A stretch of DNA of 7,113 nt, taken from NCBI GenBank assembly GCA_027052485.1, contig JALUFA010000253.1, positions 1 through 7,113 on the forward strand, in the 5' to 3' direction. A program made the position numbers and the translations under genes. The stretch comes from Hydrogenothermaceae bacterium (lineage in GTDB: Bacteria; Aquificota; Aquificia; Aquificales; Hydrogenothermaceae). Positions 1 through 6,384 of the stretch are shown here, in pieces. Below the pieces are notes generated by a model that was given only the letters and a program-made list of their open reading frames with translations, had not been told where the DNA came from and did no database searches. Position 1 is the stretch's first letter, and each line of letters opens with the position of its first letter.

Positions 1-371
1 TCTTTTTCATAAATTTCAAACTTTATTTTTTCATCTTTTTCTTTAGTTGATTTAGATATTACTTCAAAAATAATTGCAGGAGCTTTCGTAATATAAGGCT
101 TGTCTTCCAGAGGATAACAGATAACAAGGTTATCTGGCTGGACTACAGTATCATGAGAAATTTTCCAATCGACAGGTAGTAGAGCCTTACACTCTTTACA
201 ATCTTTTAGCTTTTCTTCTAACTGCCATGCAATTTTGTTGCTTACTAACTGATGTTTCACAGTAGGAGCCGGCGACATAGCAAAGGGAATCCCCTCTATA
301 AGTTCCCACCTACCTTCCCAGTTTTTGTAGTCTTCATACGTATAGTGTGGGATATACTTTGGAATATACAT
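1..371 (-). CDS. Uma2-family (DUF820) putative endonuclease, 3' end missing
   Basis: The reading frame opens at ATG 371-369 and stays open for 123 codons to the left window edge, so the C-terminus is missing. The visible protein matches the Uma2/DUF820 pattern. An N-terminal Tyr-rich stretch leads into WELIEG (residues 22-27), then MSPAPTVKHQ (32-41) with the helix that follows it, VQPDN (77-81), and the P-x-I-I-F-E-V-I-S-K-S-T block (98-109), followed by charged residues including D113 and K115/K117. The family has a PD-(D/E)xK nuclease-like fold; D80 and E103 would be acidic active-site residues. The biological role of Uma2 proteins is poorly known, so target and function are not assigned. 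It starts three bases after the trpS stop, and GAGGA inside the trpS end (about 379-384, minus strand) can serve as its ribosome site, so it is probably co-transcribed with trpS. Confidence 0.85.
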   Translation of the reverse strand, partial: MYIPKYIPHYTYEDYKNWEGRWELIEGIPFAMSPAPTVKHQLVSNKIAWQLEEKLKDCKECKALLPVDWKISHDTVVQPDNLVICYPLEDKPYITKAPAIIFEVISKSTKEKDEKIKFEIYEK

Positions 372-374
372 AAC

Positions 375-1634
375 TTATTCCTCTATATCGTAGAGGTTCA
401 TCGCATCTCGTGCCTCTTTCATTGTTTCTTCAGCTAGCTTTCTACACTTTAACGTTCCATCAATAAAGATTTTTTCATACTCTTGTAGATTTGCTTCTAT
501 CTCTTTTCTTTTTTCCCTTATTGGCTGTAAAAATTTATTTATGTTTTCTGCAAGTATCTTTTTGCAGTCTACACATCCAATTTCAGCATTCCTACACTTG
601 GTATCAATCTCTTTTAAGAGTTCTTCATCTTTAGTAAAGATTTTGTGGTAGTCATACACTATACAAACGTCAGGATTTCCCGGGTCTGTTTTTTTCACCC
701 TTTGAGGGTCTGTTTTCATCTGTAAGACTTTTTGGTTAACTTCATCTTCACTATCAGACAGATAAATAGCATTATTATAGGACTTTGACATCTTCCTACC
801 GTCTATTCCCGGAAGCTTAGCCTCTTCCGTTAAAATAGCTTCTGGTTCTGGGAAAACTTCCTTATATAGGTTGTTAAATCTTCTTGCTATCTCACGGGTT
901 AACTCTATATGGGGTAGCTGGTCTTCTCCAACTGGCACTTTTTGAGCTTTGTATATTAATATATCTGCTGCCTGCAAAACTGGATAGGCTAAAAAACCAA
1001 GGGTATCTAAATCTTTACCAACGTCCCCTTCCTCAAGGTTTGAAATAGCCTCCTCAACAATCTTTCTCTGGATACCAAACTTTAAAAGAACTTCCCTTAA
1101 GTATTCAAAATCTATTCCCTTTTGCGAGTAAAAAGCCCTGTGGAAGGCTTCTCTAAGATACTCCTCAAAAATTTTGCTTTTCTGTTTTCCTGTAGCCTTT
1201 TCCAATGCTTCATCGTAGCTTTCCGGTGGTGGTGCCTGATTTACTTTTATTTTCTTCCCAAGCAGGAAATCCTTTAGGTACTGGTACATCAGGTTAAACT
1301 TTAGGTCTTTATAGGATGGGTTAAGTTCAAGCCAGCTTTTAGGAGTAATCATAGAAAAAAGTAAGGCCAGTTCTGCGTGTTGTTTAACTCCAGATTGGAT
1401 AAACAGTGTTGCTTTATTTGGGTCTATTCCACAAGCAAGCCAGTCTATAATCATCTGGCGGATGTTTTCTTTTAAGTCTTTGGTATCTTTATATCTGTTT
1501 GTTAACGCGTGCCAATCGGCTATAAAGAAAAAACATTCATTTTCTTCTTGAAGTTTTAGCCAGTTTTTTATAACGCCAAAGTAATGACCTAAATGTAGCT
1601 TTCCTGTAGGTCTCATACCACTAACAATTCTCAT
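375..1634 (-). CDS. trpS: Tryptophanyl-tRNA synthetase with iron-sulfur cysteine motif
   Basis: This cytoplasmic class I aminoacyl-tRNA synthetase charges tRNA-Trp with tryptophan using ATP. The HIGH-type signature PTGKLHLGHYFG is at residues 9-20 and the KMSKS loop at 281-285. The tryptophan-pocket block YPVLQAADILIY (217-228) and the VGEDQ..H segment (235-242) are also present. At 419 residues it is longer than the usual bacterial TrpRS of about 330-340. The excess is mostly one charged insertion at about residues 113-207, between the NPS segment and the YPVLQAADIL block. The C-terminal region has C324, C347, C354 and C357 spaced exactly Cx22Cx6Cx2C, the pattern known to bind a 4Fe-4S cluster in Thermotoga maritima TrpRS. 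The ATG start directly precedes the conserved RIVSGMRPTG segment, with an AAAGGG-like ribosome site about 1644-1649. It is the first gene of a leftward pair with the Uma2-type gene. Confidence 0.98.
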   Translation of the reverse strand: MRIVSGMRPTGKLHLGHYFGVIKNWLKLQEENECFFFIADWHALTNRYKDTKDLKENIRQMIIDWLACGIDPNKATLFIQSGVKQHAELALLFSMITPKSWLELNPSYKDLKFNLMYQYLKDFLLGKKIKVNQAPPPESYDEALEKATGKQKSKIFEEYLREAFHRAFYSQKGIDFEYLREVLLKFGIQRKIVEEAISNLEEGDVGKDLDTLGFLAYPVLQAADILIYKAQKVPVGEDQLPHIELTREIARRFNNLYKEVFPEPEAILTEEAKLPGIDGRKMSKSYNNAIYLSDSEDEVNQKVLQMKTDPQRVKKTDPGNPDVCIVYDYHKIFTKDEELLKEIDTKCRNAEIGCVDCKKILAENINKFLQPIREKRKEIEANLQEYEKIFIDGTLKCRKLAEETMKEARDAMNLYDIEE

Positions 1635-1662
1635 CTATTCAACCCTTTGGGTTTTTTGTTTA

Positions 1663-1671
1663 ATTATAACA
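1663..1671 (-). promoter_or_regulatory. Extended -10 promoter for trpS
   Basis: Read on the minus strand, this is TGTTATAAT, a perfect TATAAT box with the TGn extension. No good -35 hexamer lies 16-18 bases further upstream, which fits an extended -10 promoter. Transcription would start near 1656, leaving a leader of roughly 20 bases before the trpS ATG. That is too short for a T-box or attenuator. Confidence 0.6.
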
Positions 1672-1679
1672 AACTGGTC

Positions 1680-1733
1680 TTGACATATTGGTTAATATTC
1701 GCTAACTTTTGTAGTGAAATTGTAAAATATAAT
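1680..1733 (+). promoter_or_regulatory. Promoter region for the six-gene rightward operon
   Basis: There are two candidate elements. A perfect TTGACA (1680-1685) is followed after 17 bases by the weaker TAACTT (1703-1708). Downstream, a perfect TATAAT (1728-1733) has only a poor -35 (CTTTTG, 1706-1711). Either could drive transcription from about 1715 or 1740. The sequence cannot say which is used. The region is back-to-back with the trpS promoter. Confidence 0.5.
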
Positions 1734-1759
1734 GCTTAACTCACTAATTTGGAGACAAT

Positions 1760-2638
1760 ATGGAAGAAAAAGTCGTTTGTGTATATCACAAAAACTGTAC
1801 CGACGGAACAACTGCCGCTGCTATTTTATTAAAAAAGTTTCCTAACTGTAAACTCTTTCCCTTCGAGCACAAATACAAAGATGAAGATTTTCAAAACCTC
1901 CTCAACGAGATAGACCAGAAAACTACCGTATATATAGTTGATTTTGCATTTCCCCAAGAAGATATGGAAAAAATCTTAAAAAAGGCAAAAAAAGTTGTTG
2001 TAATAGACCACCATATAGGTGTGTACGAGCCGTTAAAACAGCTAGCTAGCAGATACCAAAATCTTGAATATGTCTTTGACAATAATAGGTCTGGAGCTTC
2101 CTTAACGTGGTTTTACTTCTTTGGTGAACCTATACCTGAGCTTGTAAGGCTGGTAGAGGACAAAGATATATGGACGTGGAAGTACGGAGATAAAACCAAG
2201 TACGTGAATGCGTTTCTATTCATGTATACAAACCAGCCAGAAAAAGTTAAAGAGATGCTGGAAGAGGATGTGGATGAACTTCTAGAAAAAGGGAAAATCA
2301 TATCCGAGTACACAGATTACATTATTGAAACTTTTGTGGAGAAGGCAAAACCAACTTACCTTCGCATAGGAGAGTATCTTGTAAAAGGATACAACGCAGG
2401 ACTTTTCCAGTCAGAAATAGGAAATATCTTATCTTCAAAACTTGGAGAGCCTGTAGCGTTGTTTAACATCAGTGGAGATTTTGTAAAGATAAGCTTTAGA
2501 AGCTGTGAAGGGCAAAAACCTACAGCATTAGAACTGGCAAAGAAGCTAGGAGGAGGAGGGCATAAACACGCTGCAGGTGCGGGAATTCCTATTCAAAAGT
2601 TTTGTAATATGATTCAACTTGGAGGAGAAAATGATTAA
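1760..2638 (+). CDS. DHH-family phosphoesterase with DHHA1-type C-terminus
   Basis: This is a 292-residue cytoplasmic protein of the DHH superfamily, metal-dependent (usually Mn) phosphodiesterases or phosphatases acting on short oligonucleotides, cyclic nucleotides or similar. Motif I is H10-K-N-C-T-D15-G, motif II is D61 in YIVDF, and the DHH signature is VIDHH (81-85). The SGAS segment is at 111-114 and the motif IV region is VEDKDIWTW (132-140). The C-terminal substrate-binding signature GGGGHKHAAG is at 264-273. The HxNCxDG and DxDxW patterns recall the COG2404 group (NrnB-like oligoribonuclease or cyclic-nucleotide phosphodiesterases), but this is from memory and the substrate is unassigned. 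ATG 1760 follows GGAG (1751-1754) by five bases. Its last eight bases overlap the next gene, indicating coupled translation. It is the first gene of the operon. Confidence 0.9.
   Translation: MEEKVVCVYHKNCTDGTTAAAILLKKFPNCKLFPFEHKYKDEDFQNLLNEIDQKTTVYIVDFAFPQEDMEKILKKAKKVVVIDHHIGVYEPLKQLASRYQNLEYVFDNNRSGASLTWFYFFGEPIPELVRLVEDKDIWTWKYGDKTKYVNAFLFMYTNQPEKVKEMLEEDVDELLEKGKIISEYTDYIIETFVEKAKPTYLRIGEYLVKGYNAGLFQSEIGNILSSKLGEPVALFNISGDFVKISFRSCEGQKPTALELAKKLGGGGHKHAAGAGIPIQKFCNMIQLGGEND
2621..2627 (+). promoter_or_regulatory. Ribosome binding site fixing the TetR-type gene start
   Basis: GGAGGAG lies inside the end of the DHH gene, with its GGAGG core five bases before ATG 2631. It supports that ATG over the in-frame TTG at 2619, which overlaps this same site and has no ribosome site of its own. 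Confidence 0.8.
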
Positions 2639-3266
2639 CGGAGAAGAGTTTGAAAAGCTGCCAACAAAAGAAAAGATAATCCGTATAGCTGCAGACATAA
2701 TAGTGAAAGAAGGCCTTAAAAAGTTTACTGCAAAAAACATTGCTTCTCGGCTTGGGATGACTGATGCAGCAATCTTTAAGCACTTTGCCACTATGGACGA
2801 CATAATCCTGAGTATAATCAACAACTACGTATACAGATGCTCTCAGAGTGCTGAAGTTGGTATATCAAAAGGAAAGGACATTGAAGATAAACTAAGACAG
2901 GTTCTACTATCTCATATTAAGGTTTTAGAAGATACAAAAGGTGCTGTACCTATACTATGTTTTGATTTTTCAAGGTCAAACAACCAAAAGTTTACAAATA
3001 TCCTCCACTCTTTCGTAAAAGAGTATAAAAATACTCTATCCCAACTTTTTAAAGAAGGGCAGGAAAAGGGAATAATAAAGAAAGACTTAGATCCAGAAGA
3101 GCTTGCAATGTTTTTCCTCGGCTCTATACAGGCAAAAGTGTTCGCTAAGATTATAGAACAGGGAGAAGGCCCTATAATAAAAAATCCAGACCAGTTTATT
3201 AATGAACTGTTTTATGGAATAATGGAGAAAAAGGAAGACCAAACAAGCAAAGATGAAAACTCCTGA
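2631..3266 (+). CDS. TetR/AcrR-family transcriptional regulator
   Basis: This 211-residue protein is a probable dimeric repressor. The N-terminal DNA-binding domain spans about residues 11-61. Helix 1 holds KIIRIAADIIVKEG (15-28). The helix-turn-helix runs from FTAKNIASRLGM to AAIFKHFATMDDII (32-59), with the typical YxHF-like turn as FKHF (49-52). The C-terminal helical ligand and dimer domain (about 65-205) has no recognisable specificity motif, so the inducer is unknown. Length is normal for the family. The start codon lies within the last eight bases of the DHH gene (ATGATTAA). The stop lies 14 bases inside the next gene. The regulator sits in the middle of an operon of unrelated genes. 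It may repress its own operon; a GTTA-N8-TAAC palindrome in the promoter region is a possible operator, but this is speculative. Confidence 0.92.
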   Translation: MINGEEFEKLPTKEKIIRIAADIIVKEGLKKFTAKNIASRLGMTDAAIFKHFATMDDIILSIINNYVYRCSQSAEVGISKGKDIEDKLRQVLLSHIKVLEDTKGAVPILCFDFSRSNNQKFTNILHSFVKEYKNTLSQLFKEGQEKGIIKKDLDPEELAMFFLGSIQAKVFAKIIEQGEGPIIKNPDQFINELFYGIMEKKEDQTSKDENS

Positions 3267-4026
3267 TGAAAAAACTGTAAATTGCAAAAAGTGCAACGAT
3301 ACAGGCTGGATATACACTCCAAAAGGGGTTATAAAGTGCAAATGTAAGTATGACATAATCCCCGACAACATTTTAAAACGTATGCGTATTCCCAAAAAGT
3401 ACATAGGAAAGGCCTTAAGCAACTATGTTATAGATAAAGATTTCAGTCAGGATAGGCTAATAAAGTATCTGAAAAAGTACGTTGTATCGGAAAGTTATAA
3501 AGAGGGAAAAGGTATACTCCTGTACGGAAAGCCGGGAGTTGGGAAAACTCACCTTGCAGTAGGGCTTTTAAAAGAGTTTTACCAAAAGAGAAAAATAACA
3601 GGTACATTCCGAGATACTAGAACACTGCTTTTTGATTTAAAGTTTTCATTTAACGACACAAGCTTAAGCAATAGAGAGCTTCTTGATGAAGTGGTAAATA
3701 CACCTATTCTTGTACTGGACGACCTTGGCAATGAAAGGCTGTCTGATTGGGCAAAAGACATTCTCCACTACATCATTATTCAGAGATACAATGAGGAAAG
3801 ACCTTTAATAATTACTTCTAACTATCCTATATTCCCCCAGTCTGAAAAGGATGAAAGTTTGGCAGAAAGGCTCGGCGACCCAATAGCATCAAGGCTCGCT
3901 GAAATGGTAGAACCTATTCTTGTAGAGGGTAGAGATGCAAGAAAAGAGGTGAAAGTTTTAGAAGCCATAAAAAAAGATTATAAAGAAGAGGAAATACCTC
4001 CCGACATTTTAGGAGAAATAACATGA
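3253..4026 (+). CDS. dnaC: DnaC/DnaI-like replicative helicase loader (AAA+ ATPase)
   Basis: This is a 257-residue AAA+ ATPase of the DnaC/DnaI/IstB group. An N-terminal zinc-ribbon-like segment has C11, C14, C29 and C31 (CxxC and CxC). The ATPase core follows: Walker A GKPGVGKT (92-99), Walker B VLDDLG (154-159), sensor 1 ITSN (187-190) and the SRL arginine-finger region (213-215). DnaC-type proteins load the replicative helicase DnaB at origins. Aquifex aeolicus has a DnaC loader of this type, studied structurally, so helicase loading is a better guess than the transposon role of IstB, and no transposase is adjacent. The ATG overlaps the preceding gene by 14 bases. The nearest ribosome-site match (AAGGAAG, 3231-3237) is unusually far at 15 bases, so initiation may rely on coupling. 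The start is kept because the cysteines lie close behind it. Confidence 0.88.
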   Translation: MKTPDEKTVNCKKCNDTGWIYTPKGVIKCKCKYDIIPDNILKRMRIPKKYIGKALSNYVIDKDFSQDRLIKYLKKYVVSESYKEGKGILLYGKPGVGKTHLAVGLLKEFYQKRKITGTFRDTRTLLFDLKFSFNDTSLSNRELLDEVVNTPILVLDDLGNERLSDWAKDILHYIIIQRYNEERPLIITSNYPIFPQSEKDESLAERLGDPIASRLAEMVEPILVEGRDARKEVKVLEAIKKDYKEEEIPPDILGEIT

Positions 4027-4607
4027 GAAAAGCAAAAGTAGAAAGAATAACAAAAGAAACCCAGATAAAAGCTGAAATAAATTTAGACGGTACAGGAAAG
4101 TACAGTATCAAAATGCCAGTAGGATTTTTTTCTCACATGCTAGAAAGCTTTTCAAAACACTCACTTATAGACATACAACTGGAAGCTGAAGGAGATATCC
4201 ATGTTGATTACCATCACATAGTAGAAGATACAGGAATAGTTCTAGGTGAAGCTTTAAAACTAGCCCTTGGAGATAAAAAAGGTATAAGAAGATTTGGATA
4301 CTCAATAATACCAATGGATGAAGCACTGGTTATGTGTAGCATAGACCTATCAGGTAGGCCTTTACTCTTTTATGAAGATTTTGGATATAAAGGGAAAATA
4401 GGAGATTTTGATTATGAGCTTATGGGAGAGTTCTTTAAAGGTTTTACGCTGAGCGCAGGAATAACAGTTCATATAAAGCCCCTTTCAGGGAACAATCTCC
4501 ACCACATTGCAGAGTGTATGATAAAAGCCTTTGCAGTAGCTCTCAAAAATGCCATTGAGATAGACCCAAGACGAGAAGGAACTCCATCAACAAAAGGAGT
4601 GTTATAA
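4023..4607 (+). CDS. hisB: Imidazoleglycerol-phosphate dehydratase
   Basis: This enzyme converts imidazole-glycerol 3-phosphate to imidazole-acetol phosphate in histidine synthesis, as a Mn-dependent multimer in the cytoplasm. The 194-residue protein is the monofunctional form with no histidinol-phosphatase domain. Signatures are GFFSHML (34-40, H38), H46, [11 protein letters not shown] (62-72) with metal ligands H64, H65 and E68, [14 protein letters not shown] (89-102), and the second metal block NNLHHIAE (157-164) with H160, H161 and E164. It ends in the typical PSTKGVL. The ATG overlaps the dnaC stop in an ATGA junction and is preceded by AGGAG (4011-4015). No other his genes are nearby, which fits the scattered his genes of Aquificota. 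Confidence 0.98.
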   Translation: MRKAKVERITKETQIKAEINLDGTGKYSIKMPVGFFSHMLESFSKHSLIDIQLEAEGDIHVDYHHIVEDTGIVLGEALKLALGDKKGIRRFGYSIIPMDEALVMCSIDLSGRPLLFYEDFGYKGKIGDFDYELMGEFFKGFTLSAGITVHIKPLSGNNLHHIAECMIKAFAVALKNAIEIDPRREGTPSTKGVL

Positions 4608-4618
4608 GGGGTTATCAG

Positions 4619-5224
4619 ATGAATAGAAAAGAGAGAATTCTCCAGATTCTCAAAGAGAAAAAAGAAGCAACAGTAAAAGAACTTGCGAAAATGTTTAATG
4701 TTTCCGAAATGACTATATATAGAGATATAAGAGAGCTAGAAAACGAAGGAAAGGTAAAAAGAAAACACGGTTCGGTTATGCTACAAACATCGGAAAACAA
4801 AGTGCTTAAAACAGTAAATACGTGTCCTATATGCCATAAACCTATAACAAGGGCGCATCCTTATAAGATTACAGTTGAAGATAAAATATACGAAACCTGT
4901 TGCGAGCACTGTGGCTTACTTCTTCACAAGAAGTTTGAGGACAAGGAAGTTTCAGCCATCACCTATGACTTTATAACAGAAAACCCAATAACCGCCTTCA
5001 ACGCATACTTTGTTGTTGGAAGTGATGCTAAACCATGCTGTAGTCCAAGTGTTATACCGTTTTCTTCAAAAGAAGACGCGCAAAAGTTTTCAAAAGGTTT
5101 TGGTGGTAAAGTCTTAGACTTTTTCCAGGCCTACGAAGAGATAGTTCAAAGTATGAATAAAAGCTTAAGAAAGGACTGTTGTGGAACAACTACGATAAAA
5201 CTATCCAGTCTAAAAAAGGAGTGA
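4619..5224 (+). CDS. DeoR-type HTH fused to NosL/TRASH-like metal-binding domain
   Basis: This is a 201-residue predicted cytoplasmic regulator. Residues 1-54 form a DeoR-type winged [14 protein letters not shown], then [19 protein letters not shown] and the [12 protein letters not shown] wing. Residues 67-178 form a cysteine-rich domain: CPICH (69-73), H80, CCEHC (94-98), H103, and a CC pair at 140-141. Its later part ([10 protein letters not shown] near 124-133, then [22 protein letters not shown]) follows the pattern of the copper-binding lipoprotein NosL, while the cysteine layout recalls TRASH domains. There is no signal peptide or lipobox. A further CC lies near the C-terminus (187-188). 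The sugar-phosphate sensor domain usual in DeoR regulators is absent. I infer a metal-responsive regulator, copper being the first guess. The start follows AAGGGG overlapping the hisB stop by a seven-base spacing, and the gene ends two bases before fmt. Confidence 0.85.
   Translation: MNRKERILQILKEKKEATVKELAKMFNVSEMTIYRDIRELENEGKVKRKHGSVMLQTSENKVLKTVNTCPICHKPITRAHPYKITVEDKIYETCCEHCGLLLHKKFEDKEVSAITYDFITENPITAFNAYFVVGSDAKPCCSPSVIPFSSKEDAQKFSKGFGGKVLDFFQAYEEIVQSMNKSLRKDCCGTTTIKLSSLKKE
5216..5221 (+). promoter_or_regulatory. Ribosome binding site deciding the fmt start
   Basis: AAGGAG sits five bases before ATG 5227, at the very end of the HTH gene. It favours this ATG over the in-frame ATG at 5179, which would add 16 non-conserved residues and overlap the HTH gene by 46 bases. 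Confidence 0.85.
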
Positions 5225-5226
5225 AA

Positions 5227-6168
5227 ATGAGAGTTGTTTTTTGGGGGACTCCCGACTTTGCAGTAGAAAGCCTAAAAGAGCTTATAAACTCAAAACACAA
5301 GGTTGTAGCAGTTATCACCCAGCCTGATAAGCCAAAGGGAAGAGGTAAAAAACTAACTCCGCCACCTGTAAAGGTAGAAGCTCAAAAACACAACATACCT
5401 GTTTACCAACCAGAAAGGGTAAAGAACAATCCACAACTTTTAGAAGAGCTAAAGAAACTAAACCCCGACATTTTTGTCGTAGTTGCTTACGGGAAAATCC
5501 TCCCAAAAGAGATAATTGAGCTACCAAGATACAAAACCATAAACATCCATGCGTCCTTACTGCCAAAGTATAGAGGAGCTGCTCCTATTCAAAGGGCAAT
5601 AATGGACGGAGAGGAAGAAACTGGCGTATGCATTATGGAAATAACAGAAGAACTTGATGCTGGAGATGTATACAAATGTAAAAAAGTTAAGATACAAAAC
5701 GAAGACGATATAGTGTCCCTACATGATAAACTCTCAGAGGAGGGGGCAAAACTTCTCATAGAAGTGTTAGACCAGATAGAAAAAGGAGAGATAAAAAAAA
5801 CTCCACAAGACCACTCAAAAGCCACCTACGCAAAACCTATTCAAAAAGAAGATGGAAAGATAAACTGGGAAAAATCGGCAAAAGAGATTTTCAACCAGAT
5901 AAGAGCCTTAAAAGTGTGGCCGAAAGCCTACACAAACTTTAGAGATAAACAGGTAAAAATTTTAGATGCGGAAGTTATAGATGAAACATCGCAAGGAAAC
6001 CCAGGAGAGATTGTCAAACTAGAAAAGGGAAAAGGAATAGTCGTTCAAACAGGACAGGGGAAACTACTAATAAAAAAAATTCAGTTTCCAAACTCAAAAC
6101 CCATATCTGCAGACGATGCAGTTAGAGGATACCACATAGAAGAAGGAGAAAAATTTTACTCGTCGTAA
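5227..6168 (+). CDS. fmt: Methionyl-tRNA formyltransferase
   Basis: This cytoplasmic enzyme formylates the methionine on initiator tRNA using 10-formyltetrahydrofolate, preparing it for bacterial translation start. The 313-residue protein has normal length. The Rossmann-type N-terminal domain opens with [15 protein letters not shown] (2-16). The flexible tRNA-binding loop lies near [15 protein letters not shown] (35-49). The catalytic signature [18 protein letters not shown] (105-122) carries N106 and H108, and D144 in ELDAGDV completes the triad; these match E. coli N108, H110 and D146. The C-terminal OB-like domain starts near 205 and includes KVWPKAYT (229-236). It is the last gene of the rightward operon. 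The peptide deformylase gene, a frequent partner, is not in the window. Its final 13 bases overlap the end of the opposite-strand zinc-ribbon gene. Confidence 0.98.
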   Translation: MRVVFWGTPDFAVESLKELINSKHKVVAVITQPDKPKGRGKKLTPPPVKVEAQKHNIPVYQPERVKNNPQLLEELKKLNPDIFVVVAYGKILPKEIIELPRYKTINIHASLLPKYRGAAPIQRAIMDGEEETGVCIMEITEELDAGDVYKCKKVKIQNEDDIVSLHDKLSEEGAKLLIEVLDQIEKGEIKKTPQDHSKATYAKPIQKEDGKINWEKSAKEIFNQIRALKVWPKAYTNFRDKQVKILDAEVIDETSQGNPGEIVKLEKGKGIVVQTGQGKLLIKKIQFPNSKPISADDAVRGYHIEEGEKFYSS

Positions 6169-6347
6169 GGGATTTCCTCTTCCATTCCCCACTCTTCAAG
6201 TTTCTCTGTTTTTATCCTTTCTTCCCAGCACTCTTTACAAAAAACTAAACCTTCTATATTAGGGTCTTCGTACAGCTCTTTTTTAGAGCCACATTTAAAA
6301 CACTCCTCCTCTTTATCCTTTACTTTCTTTAGCTTTTGATAGTCCAT
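6156..6347 (-). CDS. Small zinc-ribbon protein of unknown function
   Basis: This is a 63-residue, highly charged protein. Two CxxC knuckles (C16-F-K-C19 and C37-K-E-C40) are separated by 17 residues, with a G after the first pair and W41 after the second: a typical treble-clef or ribbon zinc site. The rest is rich in Lys and Glu, with an acidic tail, and there is no signal or membrane segment. The ATG at 6347 is preceded by AAAGGA (about 6354-6359, minus strand) at suitable spacing, which argues that it is a real gene. It meets fmt tail to tail with a 13-base overlap, so any terminators must lie inside the opposing genes. It is divergent from the globin sensor gene with only 37 bases between starts. 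The function is unknown; zinc binding is inferred from the cysteines. Confidence 0.8.
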   Translation of the reverse strand: MDYQKLKKVKDKEEECFKCGSKKELYEDPNIEGLVFCKECWEERIKTEKLEEWGMEEEIPYDE

Positions 6348-6364
6348 AACAAATCCTTTATCAT
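6336..6364 (+). promoter_or_regulatory. Sigma-70-like promoter for the globin sensor gene
   Basis: TTGATA (6336-6341) and TATCAT (6359-6364) each match consensus at five of six bases and are exactly 17 bases apart. The start would be near 6371, leaving about 14 bases of leader. The -35 lies in the first codons of the opposite-strand zinc-ribbon gene. Confidence 0.5.
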
Positions 6365-6384
6365 TTAATAGTCACATCAATAGT

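Noticed and set aside
252..437. Plus-strand 61-codon frame opposite the Uma2 gene and trpS end
   Set aside because: It is a shadow frame with no domain, opposite two well-supported genes.
1641..1657. AACCC-TTT-GGGTT followed by T residues, resembling a plus-strand terminator
   Set aside because: The stem is only five pairs, no plus-strand gene ends here, and on the minus strand the segment is simply the trpS ribosome-site region.
1635..1670. Possible T-box or attenuator leader for trpS
   Set aside because: The predicted leader is only about 20 bases, far too short for either.
2619..2630. TTG start giving four more residues to the TetR-type protein
   Set aside because: It overlaps the GGAGGAG ribosome site; ATG 2631 has ideal spacing from it.
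3087..3422. Minus-strand 111-codon hydrophobic frame opposite the TetR and dnaC genes
   Set aside because: The opposite strand codes for clear family proteins; the hydrophobicity comes from antisense reading of Lys/Glu-rich codons.
3253..4026. IstB transposition helper as the identity of the AAA+ gene
   Set aside because: No transposase, inverted repeat or target duplication nearby, and the gene is embedded in a housekeeping operon.
5179..5226. Upstream ATG start for fmt
   Set aside because: It adds 16 residues outside the family pattern and overlaps the preceding gene; ATG 5227 has AAGGAG at good spacing and begins the conserved [10 protein letters not shown] segment.
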